DNA of 6,921 bases from Candidatus Latescibacterota bacterium (GTDB lineage Bacteria > Latescibacterota > UBA2968 > GCA-2709665), in the NCBI GenBank assembly GCA_030746455.1, contig JASLMQ010000448.1, positions 1-6,921 of the forward strand. The letters are read 5' to 3'. Positions 1 to 4,851 of this stretch are shown here, one piece after another. Positions within the stretch are counted from its first letter, which is position 1, and the number at the start of each line of letters is the position of its first letter. Made by a program: the position numbers and the translations under genes. Under the pieces are notes generated by a model. The model had not been told where the DNA came from and did not search any database. It saw only the letters and a list, made by a program, of their open reading frames with translations.

Positions 1-316
1 ATGGCAACGACCACTGTTGCAGCAGAGACCGCCGCCAGCTCCTCGTCCAGCCCGATGACGTGGGACACCGGGGAAGTCAGGTCGGTTGCGCCCGTGATCT
101 TGCCTCTGCCGTCCAGCACGTAGACCTGGCCGTCGACGTCCTCCGGTCCCGGGCAATGGCTGCATAAACCATCTGCTGGGCAAGTTTCGTCGGCACCCCC
201 AGCTCGTCGGCCACCGTCTTGGTCAGCTGCCCCTGGGTGACCGTTGTCAAGCTCTCTCCCGATGAGAAACACAAAAGGGTACCTCTCTCACGGTACCCCG
301 AACTCTTCGCCGCCAT
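1..316 (-). pseudogene. HU-like N-terminal ORF, apparently frameshifted, running off the window start
   Basis: On the minus strand an ORF opens at ATG 316 and stops at 77. A likelier start is TTG at 250-248, which has a GGGAGAG just upstream. From there the protein reads TTVTQGQLTKTVADELGVP followed by TKLAQQMV. This resembles the first two helices of HU/IHF-family DNA-binding proteins. At about position 150 the GC-rich third-codon pattern leaves this frame and continues in the -1 frame. That frame reads DVDGQVYVLDGRGKITGATD and onward, open to position 1. The simplest explanation is a one-base indel, either a real mutation or an assembly error. The continuation does not look like the HU beta-arm, so this could be another protein with an HU-like start. 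Assignment to HU is tentative; coding on this strand is better supported because a good promoter precedes it. Confidence 0.4.
277..298 (-). promoter_or_regulatory. Perfect 7-bp hairpin in the leader of the minus-strand gene
   Basis: GGGTACC at 277-283 and GGTACCC at 292-298 form a perfect inverted repeat with an 8-base loop. Read on the minus strand, the stem is followed by TTTT and then GTGTTT. If the gene starts at TTG 250, the hairpin lies in its 5' leader and could act as a weak attenuator or mRNA stabiliser. If ATG 316 is the start, it is inside the coding region. The stem is short for a terminator. Confidence 0.35.
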
Positions 317-335
317 GTTGGGGATGATACGCTTC

Positions 336-365
336 AGTATAGTCAGCTGGTGGCCGGCGTGTCAA
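336..365 (-). promoter_or_regulatory. Sigma-70-type promoter for the minus-strand HU-like ORF
   Basis: On the minus strand a perfect TTGACA -35 box (365-360) is followed by an 18-base spacer and a TATACT -10 box (341-336). Transcription would start near 328-330. That leaves only about 12 bases and no Shine-Dalgarno before ATG 316, but about 80 bases before the TTG start at 250. The boxes are closer to consensus than any other promoter in the window. Confidence 0.7.
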
Positions 366-604
366 TGCGATTCTCAAACGGACCGTGCGTTGTCGTGAGG
401 CCATTGACGGTCACGTTGCTCGAATCTCCGCCGCCCAGTGCCGAAGTTAAATGTTGGCAGCTGTGGCGGCGCCACCCGGCAATCGTACGGCCGGCTGGCC
501 AGCATCCCAGTGCCATGCCCTCCTGCCGGTAGCATCCCTGCTTGCGTTGCCCCCCATGTGTGCAAAGCGAAGCCCCCAAGGCGTGATGCCAAGGGGGCTC
601 TGTC
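366..604. other. Region without a recognisable gene
   Basis: No reading frame on either strand gives a recognisable protein here. The open frames are arginine- and proline-rich, as expected of non-coding GC-rich DNA. The only structure I see is the hairpin at 571-599. A stretch at about 520-567 resembles 3578-3622 at roughly three bases in four; I do not treat it as a defined repeat. Confidence 0.5.
571..599. terminator. GC-rich two-tier hairpin, terminator-like but without a T tract
   Basis: AGCCCCC (571-577) pairs with GGGGGCT (593-599), and GGC (580-582) pairs with GCC (588-590) across an AA/AA internal loop, leaving a GTGAT loop. The stem is strong and symmetric, but neither side carries a run of T. 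It may be a Rho-independent-like barrier, or a structured element just before the CHAP fragment. There is no clear upstream gene for it to terminate. Confidence 0.4.
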
Positions 605-856
605 GTGAGCCGGCCAGCGGGGCCTCACCTGGACCGCGACGTTCCCGACGGCGCCCTGTTCCTGCTCTACGGCAAGGTGGGGGTGGTCGAGAGGGTCTAC
701 CACGTGGGATTCGTCGATCACCTGAACCCGGCCGACCAGGTCCTGCATACCATCGAGGGGAACACGGACCCGGCAGGATCCCGGGAAGGTGGAGGCGTGT
801 TCAGGCGGGAGAGGCGATTGGGAGGGATATACAGGTTTGTGATGTACGGGATTTGA
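605..856 (+). pseudogene. C-terminal fragment of a CHAP-domain peptidoglycan hydrolase
   Basis: The frame encodes DVPDGALFLLYG, then VYHVGFVD, then HTIEGNTDPAGSREGGGVFR and a final YRFVMYGI. This is the normal order of the second half of a CHAP domain: entry to the core strand, the catalytic-His motif HVG (His33 counting from GTG 605), and the IEGN motif that carries the acidic or Asn catalytic residue (Glu51-Asn53), followed by the GGGV-R strand. CHAP proteins cleave peptidoglycan amide bonds with a Cys-His pair. The N-terminal half with the catalytic Cys is missing, because an in-frame TGA at 584-586 closes the frame upstream. GTG 605 is only the first available start and lacks a convincing ribosome-binding site. 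I read it as an eroded gene; a frameshift in the assembly is the alternative. Confidence 0.55.
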
Positions 857-908
857 GAGACGCAGGAGACCAGAACACAGGCGCCGCCAGTTCTACACGT
901 CACTCTCT

Positions 909-932
909 GCCCCGGGGGCCACTTCTCGGGGC
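909..932 (+). terminator. Possible terminator hairpin after the CHAP fragment
   Basis: GCCCCG (909-914) and CGGGGC (927-932) can pair around a 12-base loop, about 50 bases after the CHAP stop. No T tract follows. Its place directly ahead of a promoter at 947 mirrors the terminator-promoter arrangement at 4755-4814. Confidence 0.3.
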
Positions 933-946
933 CATTGTCTGTACGC

Positions 947-975
947 TTGCCCTGGGGTCTTGCTCACGCTATCTT
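947..975 (+). promoter_or_regulatory. Promoter TTGCCC - 17 bp - TATCTT
   Basis: The -35-like TTGCCC (947-952) and the -10 TATCTT (970-975) are separated by exactly 17 bases. The same architecture occurs at 3599-3627 and 4786-4814. The start point would be near 982, giving a leader of about 250 bases before the small lysine-rich gene at 1237, the first gene downstream with a good ribosome-binding site. Confidence 0.5.
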
Positions 976-1030
976 CACCCCGTTACACTGTAGCAGAGCG
1001 AGGTCCGAGCCGGGCGGGGATGACATCGAA

Positions 1031-1116
1031 GGACCTGGGATTGCGGGGCGGACTTCGGACATACGGGGGTGCCCCTCGTTTGCGTTGGGTGGCACTGATG
1101 GGCCTCCAGATAAAGA
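1031..1116. repeat. Diverged dispersed repeat, copy A
   Basis: Positions 1031-1045 share the 15-mer GGACCTGGGATTGCG with 2941-2955. The following GATTGCGGGGC is also found at 2966-2976, and similarity continues weakly through a GT-rich stretch to TGATGGGCCTCCAG, compared with TGATGGGTGTCCAG in the second copy. It lies in the presumed leader of the gene at 1237. No coding function is seen. Confidence 0.35.
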
Positions 1117-1221
1117 CCAAGTGCGCCGAACCGAGTTGCCGCATGTCGTGCTAGATCCGGAAGCCATGCAGTGAGCCTTAGAAACACGGAGTCGTGAGAC
1201 GCCCACAGATGCCACAAAGCC

Positions 1222-1228
1222 TAAGGAG
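1222..1228 (+). promoter_or_regulatory. Very strong Shine-Dalgarno for the 44-residue gene
   Basis: TAAGGAGG, just upstream of ATG 1237, is a near-perfect complement of the 16S rRNA tail at good spacing. It is the best ribosome-binding site in the window and decides the start of a gene otherwise easily missed for its length. Confidence 0.8.
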
Positions 1229-1236
1229 GAACGGAC

Positions 1237-1371
1237 ATGGCTGACAAGGGAAAGAAAGACAAAGCCAGAAGGGAGCAGCAGAAGAAGGCCCAGATGAGCC
1301 TCAAGGATAAGCGAAAACAGAAGAAGGAGAAGAAGAGCAAGAGCCTGGGGCAGGACAAACTGGTGGAGTGA
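1237..1371 (+). CDS. Small lysine-rich basic protein, 44 residues
   Basis: This short ORF starts MADKGKKDKARREQQKKAQM and ends with LGQDKLVE. Well over a third of the residues are Lys or Arg; the rest are mostly Gln, Glu, Asp and Ser, with almost no hydrophobic core. It is expected to be soluble and largely disordered or a single charged helix, and could bind nucleic acid or ribosomes. Small proteins of this composition, with KKEQQKKA- and KxKRKxKKEKK-like stretches, recur in many bacteria as hypothetical proteins; I know of no assigned function. Coding is supported by the strong Shine-Dalgarno 7-9 bases before ATG, a clean stop, and a promoter upstream at 947-975. It appears monocistronic, with only a gene remnant downstream. 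Confidence 0.8.
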   Translation: MADKGKKDKARREQQKKAQMSLKDKRKQKKEKKSKSLGQDKLVE

Positions 1372-1511
1372 CGGTCCTGGCGATGGTGGGAGGACTCGAG
1401 GTCCCTTGTCTGGTGCGGCAACCTGGTGCTACCCCACCGGTGGCCGTGTCTGACAGGTAGTGCACGGCACAACACCCTGGTGACCCGCCACCGCAATCTT
1501 CGGACCAGGAC

Positions 1512-1640
1512 CACGAGACCGTGCAGAGGGTGCTGGCCGACCGGGATGGAGCGGACCGACGCCGTGCCGGCCTTCCGCGGGGCGACGCGCCGCAGTCGGA
1601 CGATATGACGTGCGTGGTGTTGCGGGTGGAGGAAGGGTAG
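1512..1640 (+). pseudogene. C-terminal remnant of a PP2C/SpoIIE-type phosphatase
   Basis: The frame ending at TAG 1638-1640 reads GDAPQSDDMTCVVLRVEEG at its C-terminus. This matches the closing motif of SpoIIE/RsbU-type PPM phosphatases, where A-x-Q-S/A-D-D-M/I-T-L-V-V-L carries metal-binding aspartates and the last core strand. Just upstream the homologous stretch continues in another frame: AVPAFRG at 1561-1581, so one extra base near 1579-1583 would restore AFRGGDAPQSDD. A helix-like stretch HETVQRVLADRD (1512-1547) is back in the first frame. Two frameshifts and the absence of any catalytic N-terminal part indicate a decayed gene. Such phosphatases dephosphorylate anti-anti-sigma (STAS) proteins; no partner is visible here. 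Confidence 0.5.
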
Positions 1641-1714
1641 ACCGGGCAAGGTGGGCAAGAGGTAGACGTTGATGATTGCAGGGACCGAAACGTCCGGACG
1701 GGAGCCGGGAAGGC

Positions 1715-1783
1715 GTCCACGGTGGACCTGGGGAGGTGTGTTCCGTTTGCGTCTGGGGGTTGGGGACGGCCAGGAGTTGAGAG
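1715..1783. repeat. Possible third, most diverged repeat copy B
   Basis: CCACGGTGGACCTGGGG here and CCACGATGGACCTGGGA near 2934-2950 share 15 of 17 bases. Both are followed by GAGGTGTG and a GT-rich tract ending in CCAGGA. It lies about 80 bases ahead of the beta-helix gene. Similarity is modest and may be compositional. Confidence 0.25.
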
Positions 1784-1815
1784 TATCTGCAGACTACGTG
1801 GAGGTCACAGACTGG

Positions 1816-2895
1816 ATGAAATCCCTGTCAATTGCACTGGCATTGTTGTGTATCGCTTGTCCTTGTGTCGCTGCTGATGAGCCGACGTGGGTGGAGATCG
1901 ACAACGTTGTCTATGGAGCCAGACCTGACGAACGCGGGCCGATCGGCGGCGGAAGCGGCTATGCGAGCATCATCACAAGGGGCGACTACGCGGTCAAAGA
2001 CCTGGATGCCTTGCTGGACGCGCTGTCCAAGACCAGAGCAGGTCAGGTCGTATTCATCTCCGGGGAGACAGAGATTGATCTGACCGCCCGTATCTACATC
2101 GAGCAACTCGTCCTCGAAGTGCCCGAAGGCGTCACCCTGGCCGGGAATCGCGGGCACGACGGCTCCAGAGGCGCGCTCCTCACCAGCGATGCGCTGAAGA
2201 CGCCGGTCATGATCCGCGCCACCGGCCCGAACGTACGTATCACCGGCTTGCGTATCCGGGGTCCCAACCCCAAGCGCTACCTCGAGCATCACCGCCGGGC
2301 CTTTGGTCCCGGCGGCGGCGGGCATCCCTACTACTACAAGTTTCCTACTTCGCACGGCATCAGGAGCAGCCATCCCCGCCTGGAAGTGGATAACTGCGAG
2401 GTCTCGGCCTGGGGGGGCGGCGGCGTTGATCTGGTCAGAGGCGAGGGCCATCATATCCACCACAATTTCATTCACCACTGCCAATACAACGGCCTGGGTT
2501 ACGGCGTGGTTCTTGACAAGGCATCCGGGTTGATCGAGTACAATCTGTTTGACTGGAACCGTCATTCGATCGCCGGCACGGGCCGCCCTGGTACCAGCTA
2601 CGTGGCCCGGCATAACGTCGAGCTCGGAGCATCGCTGAGCCATTGTTTCGACATGCACGGAGGGCGTGATCGGCGGGACGGCACAGACATCGCTGGGACG
2701 TCGATCAAGATCTACAACAACACCTTTCGGGCTCCGAAGAGACCCGTGGTGATCCGTGGTGTACCGGAGGATGGCTGTGAGGTGTACCATAATTGGTTTC
2801 CGAAACACCGCAGCCCTAGACGGGCCGTCCGCTCGTTTGGGAACACCAAGGTGTACAGCAACGTATACGGCGACAATCCGAAGGTCGCGAAGTGA
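1816..2895 (+). CDS. Secreted right-handed parallel beta-helix (pectate-lyase-like) protein
   Basis: The 359-residue product begins with a Sec signal peptide (MKSLSIALALLCIACPCVAA, cleavage probably after Ala20). Residues about 54-75 form a helical segment (KDLDALLDAL). VVFISGETEIDL at 78-89 and GVTLAGNRG at 105-113 are the entry of a pectate-lyase-like helix. PbH1-type rungs then run to about 350: VRITGLRI, LEVDNCEVSAWG, HHIHHNFIHH, GLIEYNLFDWNRH, IKIYNNTF, CEVYHNWF, TKVYSNVYG. This fold is used by polysaccharide lyases, hydrolases and epimerases; no catalytic set is assignable by eye, so the substrate is unknown. ATG 1816 is preferred over upstream in-frame starts (to 1669) because it opens the signal peptide and has GGAGGT 10 bases ahead. 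The protein would act in the periplasm or outside the cell. Confidence 0.85.
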   Translation: MKSLSIALALLCIACPCVAADEPTWVEIDNVVYGARPDERGPIGGGSGYASIITRGDYAVKDLDALLDALSKTRAGQVVFISGETEIDLTARIYIEQLVLEVPEGVTLAGNRGHDGSRGALLTSDALKTPVMIRATGPNVRITGLRIRGPNPKRYLEHHRRAFGPGGGGHPYYYKFPTSHGIRSSHPRLEVDNCEVSAWGGGGVDLVRGEGHHIHHNFIHHCQYNGLGYGVVLDKASGLIEYNLFDWNRHSIAGTGRPGTSYVARHNVELGASLSHCFDMHGGRDRRDGTDIAGTSIKIYNNTFRAPKRPVVIRGVPEDGCEVYHNWFPKHRSPRRAVRSFGNTKVYSNVYGDNPKVAK

Positions 2896-2933
2896 ACGCT
2901 GCCGGTCCCAACCCAAGCTGGGAACGCGACCAC

Positions 2934-3042
2934 CACGATGGACCTGGGATTGCGTGGAATAGCGTGATTGCGGGGCAAGCTTCAAGCGGGTGAGGTGTGG
3001 CGCGGGTTGTGTTGGGGGTCGGTGATGGGTGTCCAGGACCCC
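2934..3042. repeat. Diverged dispersed repeat, copy C
   Basis: This intergenic stretch contains GGACCTGGGATTGCG (2941-2955), an internal second GATTGCG with GGGC (2966-2976), and a GT-rich segment ending TGATGGGTGTCCAG. All have counterparts in copy A at 1031-1116. It fills most of the gap between the beta-helix gene and the pentapeptide gene. I see no gene in 2896-3064. Confidence 0.35.
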
Positions 3043-3064
3043 GCCGGATACGGAGATAAGCTGT

Positions 3065-3556
3065 ATGGCTATGGAGGAGCATCTCGCCATCCTCAAGAAG
3101 GGAGTGGACATCTGGAATAAGTGGCGGGACGAGAATCCTGACATACGCCCAGACCTCGCTTTGGCGGACCTCTGGTGGGCGGACCTTCACGGTGCGGACC
3201 TCAGTGGCGTGAACCTCCTCGGTGCGAATCTCAGAGGATCGAACCTCAAGGGCGTGGACTTGTCCGAGGCCAACCTGGACGGCGCGTTTCTTGGAGGTGC
3301 GAATCTCAGCAGTGCAAGTCTCAATGGCGCATTCCTTTCCCGGGCGAGCGCCAACGATGTGAACTTCAGCCGTGCAGATCTCAGCAATGCGAACTTCAGT
3401 GGCGTCGCCTTCAAGAAGTCGAGTTTCGGCGGCGCAAATCTCACGGGGGCCAATCTTAAGGCGGCGGATCTAAGACGGGCGGTGGGCCTGACCAGGCGAC
3501 AGATGGAATCAGCAAGCACCGATAGATGCACCAAGACACGAAGGTACTTACCGTAG
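3065..3556 (+). CDS. Pentapeptide-repeat protein
   Basis: The 163-residue protein has an N-terminal helical cap ([20 protein letters not shown], then [10 protein letters not shown]) and then 21 uninterrupted pentapeptides of the A(D/N)LxX type from about residue 32 to 136, including [15 protein letters not shown] and [10 protein letters not shown]. The central Leu or Phe recurs at every fifth residue, with one Ala exception near residue 96. These repeats form a right-handed quadrilateral beta-helix. The C-terminal cap [10 protein letters not shown]...TKTRRYLP is the usual ending of this class. Some pentapeptide proteins mimic DNA and protect gyrase, but most have no known activity, so no function is assigned. 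ATG 3065 has GGAG nine bases upstream; earlier in-frame starts lack this. The protein is cytoplasmic, with no signal peptide or membrane segment. Confidence 0.88.
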   Translation: MAMEEHLAILKKGVDIWNKWRDENPDIRPDLALADLWWADLHGADLSGVNLLGANLRGSNLKGVDLSEANLDGAFLGGANLSSASLNGAFLSRASANDVNFSRADLSNANFSGVAFKKSSFGGANLTGANLKAADLRRAVGLTRRQMESASTDRCTKTRRYLP

Positions 3557-3843
3557 CAGTCGGAAGGGCCTGGATCTCCCTGCCGGTGACATCCCTTCTT
3601 GCTCTGCCCTCCTGTGCGTCCTATCTTCCCCGCAATTACATCATGGTCCGGCCCAGGGCTGGGCGAGGATGTCACGCTGATTGCCCGTGTTCCGGTGGAT
3701 ATCGGGACATCGAACGACGAGAGGTGGCCCTGCTTGATTGGAAAGGTACACTGAGGTTTGTCTCTGTTTGTAGGAGGGTCGAACTCGTAGTACCACATAA
3801 TGGATTCCAGATGTGGGTCCCCTCGGGGGAGCTCTGTCTGTGA
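3526..3843 (+). CDS. Doubtful ORF, 105 residues, overlapping the pentapeptide gene end
   Basis: This frame begins inside the last 31 bases of the pentapeptide gene. Its N-terminus ([20 protein letters not shown]) looks like a lipoprotein signal with a Cys after LPS. The remainder ([17 protein letters not shown], then [21 protein letters not shown]) resembles nothing I recognise. There is no clear Shine-Dalgarno. The signal-like part coincides with a promoter motif at 3599-3627, so its hydrophobicity may be an accident of the promoter sequence. A shorter version from ATG 3643 is also possible. Confidence 0.2.
   Translation: MHQDTKVLTVAVGRAWISLPVTSLLALPSCASYLPRNYIMVRPRAGRGCHADCPCSGGYRDIERREVALLDWKGTLRFVSVCRRVELVVPHNGFQMWVPSGELCL
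3599..3627 (+). promoter_or_regulatory. Promoter TTGCTC - 17 bp - TATCTT
   Basis: TTGCTC (3599-3604) and TATCTT (3622-3627) are 17 bases apart, as in the promoters at 947 and 4786. It could produce a long leader carrying the c-di-GMP riboswitch about 225 bases downstream, unless the riboswitch uses its own promoter near 3844. Confidence 0.45.
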
Positions 3844-3849
3844 TATCCT
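3844..3849 (+). promoter_or_regulatory. Possible -10 box directly before the riboswitch
   Basis: TATCCT lies at a distance that would start transcription near 3856-3858, exactly where the aptamer's first stem begins. No good -35 hexamer is found 17 bases upstream, so this is weaker than the promoter at 3599-3627. Confidence 0.3.
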
Positions 3850-3857
3850 GAGATTCA

Positions 3858-3949
3858 TCCGAGAAGGGCAAACCTGGCGAAAGCCAGGGACGCAAAGTTG
3901 TGGGTCCTCGTCAGGCCGACCGGTAAGCCGGGGTAGTTGAGGGTTCGGG
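3858..3949 (+). ncRNA. Class I cyclic-di-GMP riboswitch (GEMM-I)
   Basis: The core follows the GEMM-I consensus closely. AGGGCAAACC (3865-3874) opens helix P2, a perfect CCTGGC/GCCAGG stem (3873-3878 with 3883-3888) capped by a GAAA tetraloop (3879-3882). GGGACGCAAAG (3887-3897) is the invariant joining segment that forms the ligand pocket. The second domain follows, with GTCCTCGTCAGGCC and ACCGGTAAGCCGGGG (to about 3933), where the tetraloop receptor lies. TCCGAG (3858-3863) can pair with TTCGGG (3944-3949) as the closing stem. The RNA senses c-di-GMP, the second messenger of biofilm, motility and surface-protein control. An intrinsic terminator 27 bases downstream is the probable expression platform, and the controlled gene starts at 4072. 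Exact stem limits are approximate. Confidence 0.93.
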
Positions 3950-3975
3950 GGGAAGAGGCCGGCCCGTACAAGATA

Positions 3976-4012
3976 GCCGCACTGCCGAAGATGAGATGGC
4001 ACGTGCGGTTTT
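3976..4012 (+). terminator. Intrinsic terminator acting as riboswitch expression platform
   Basis: CCGCAC plus TGCC (3977-3986) pairs with GGCA, a bulged C and GTGCGG (3998-4008), giving a ten-base-pair stem. TTTT follows at 4009-4012. It lies between the c-di-GMP aptamer and ATG 4072, the standard place for a transcription-terminating switch. Whether c-di-GMP turns the gene on or off cannot be told by eye, since I did not resolve the antiterminator pairing. Confidence 0.75.
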
Positions 4013-4071
4013 CCCGTTCGGATCCAGAGGTAATGGTGGGCGTTCTCAACAAAGACAAAGAAGGCGCGGCG

Positions 4072-4728
4072 ATGAAGAAGTCATATCTGATGCCTGTCGG
4101 CTTACTGGCAGCTTTCCTGGTCTTCTGCGGCTGTGGCACAGAGACGCCGGTCTCGCAGGACCAACCCGGTCATTCTCTGAACCAGCCATTGGCGAAGAAG
4201 ACCGGCTGCAAAACCATACAAGGCGGCGAATTAGAAACGCCCGATGGCAAACCACTGGCAACGGGCTACAGCAAGTGGGGCTACAACTATCAGGCGCACA
4301 TTTTCAATGGCAGCTACTGCGACTATCACCCATACTACCGACCCGGCGGCGCAGGCCACGAATGGTGCGTGGCTAACTATGGCGACGTCAAGCTGGTGAT
4401 GAAGTGGAACAACGCCTGGCTCAGCAATACGGACTGCGATGGCGACTTGAAGCTCGACCGGCATCCAGGGCACGCTGGTTACCCAGGCTCTGGAGCGTGG
4501 ACCACCAATCACATGCAGGGGGGCAAGGGGAAGGACAGCTGGACGTACTTCGTCAAGATCGTTGCGGCGCCGGAGGACGCGACCAAGGTTGGCGGCGTTT
4601 GGTGTGCTGCGGATAATACCGAGATCGGGCCCGTTATCTGGGGCTCATTTGCCATAATCCAGCAAGTAGACAGCGGCGTTGGTGCCTCCTACGTCAGTCC
4701 CGCTGGTCCTGGCTTGGGAAAGTTCTAG
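4072..4728 (+). CDS. c-di-GMP-controlled exported protein, probable lipoprotein of unknown function
   Basis: The 218-residue product has a basic start (MKK), a hydrophobic segment (LLAAFLVF) and a Cys-Gly-Cys at 19-21, a plausible though non-canonical lipobox with Cys21 as lipid-bearing residue. The mature part has no domain I can name. It contains YNYQAHIFNG (71-80), LVMKWNNAWLS (108-118), an acidic loop D121-x-D123-x-D125-x-x-x-D129 that resembles a calcium-binding loop, GSGAWTTNH (139-147), WTYFVKIVAAP (157-167) and IGPVIWGSFAIIQQV (185-199). I have the impression that hypothetical secreted proteins with such motifs occur in several phyla. ATG 4072 is chosen because it opens the signal peptide; frames upstream run into the terminator and riboswitch. 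A terminator follows the stop. Control by c-di-GMP suggests a role at the cell surface in sessile growth. Confidence 0.85.
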   Translation: MKKSYLMPVGLLAAFLVFCGCGTETPVSQDQPGHSLNQPLAKKTGCKTIQGGELETPDGKPLATGYSKWGYNYQAHIFNGSYCDYHPYYRPGGAGHEWCVANYGDVKLVMKWNNAWLSNTDCDGDLKLDRHPGHAGYPGSGAWTTNHMQGGKGKDSWTYFVKIVAAPEDATKVGGVWCAADNTEIGPVIWGSFAIIQQVDSGVGASYVSPAGPGLGKF

Positions 4729-4754
4729 CCCGGAGGTGACCCTACGGACCAGTC

Positions 4755-4791
4755 GAGAGGCCCTGGAGTCGCCCTCCGGGGCCTCTTGCTT
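4755..4791 (+). terminator. Intrinsic terminator of the exported-protein gene
   Basis: AGAGGCCC (4756-4763) pairs with GGGCCTCT (4779-4786), and an inner GGAG (4765-4768) pairs with CTCC (4774-4777). A short T-containing run TTGCTTT follows. The stem begins 27 bases after the stop of the gene ending at 4728. Its 3' arm shares bases with the next promoter's -35 box. Confidence 0.8.
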
Positions 4792-4820
4792 TGCCTGCCC
4801 GAGCGCGCTATCTTGCGCGC
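4786..4820 (+). promoter_or_regulatory. Promoter TTGCTT - 17 bp - TATCTT with a GCGCGC palindrome around the -10
   Basis: TTGCTT (4786-4791) and TATCTT (4809-4814) are 17 bases apart, placing the transcript start near 4821 and leaving a leader of about 30 bases to ATG 4852. GCGCGC occurs at 4803-4808 and again at 4815-4820, exactly flanking the -10 box. Such symmetry could be an operator, or a GC-clamped -10 that is hard to melt. No regulator gene lies nearby. Confidence 0.6.
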
Positions 4821-4851
4821 GTCAATTGAGCCATATCTGGATGGACGTGAC

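Noticed and set aside
520..567. Lipoprotein-signal-like peptide LPVASLLALPPMC resembling [12 protein letters not shown] at 3582-3617
   Set aside because: The second occurrence lies on a promoter motif and neither has a ribosome-binding site or a recognisable mature protein; shared base composition is enough to explain it.
451..993. 180-codon plus-strand frame over the CHAP fragment
   Set aside because: It is arginine- and proline-rich without domains, and the CHAP motifs lie in a different frame over the same bases.
1828..3144. Long antisense open frame of 438 codons opposite the beta-helix gene
   Set aside because: The plus strand encodes a signal peptide and clear beta-helix rungs; the antisense product has no recognisable domain and reflects GC-rich codon bias.
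3175..3480. CRISPR-like or tandem DNA repeat periodicity
   Set aside because: The 15-base periodicity is explained by pentapeptide codons; units are diverged and have no spacers.
3818..3830. TCCCC-TCG-GGGGA hairpin before the riboswitch
   Set aside because: The stem is only five base pairs and no T tract follows; too weak to call a terminator.
3187..4002. Antisense open frame of 271 codons across the pentapeptide gene
   Set aside because: Its leucine/alanine/proline-arginine periodicity is the reverse reading of the 15-base pentapeptide repeat, and it runs through the riboswitch.
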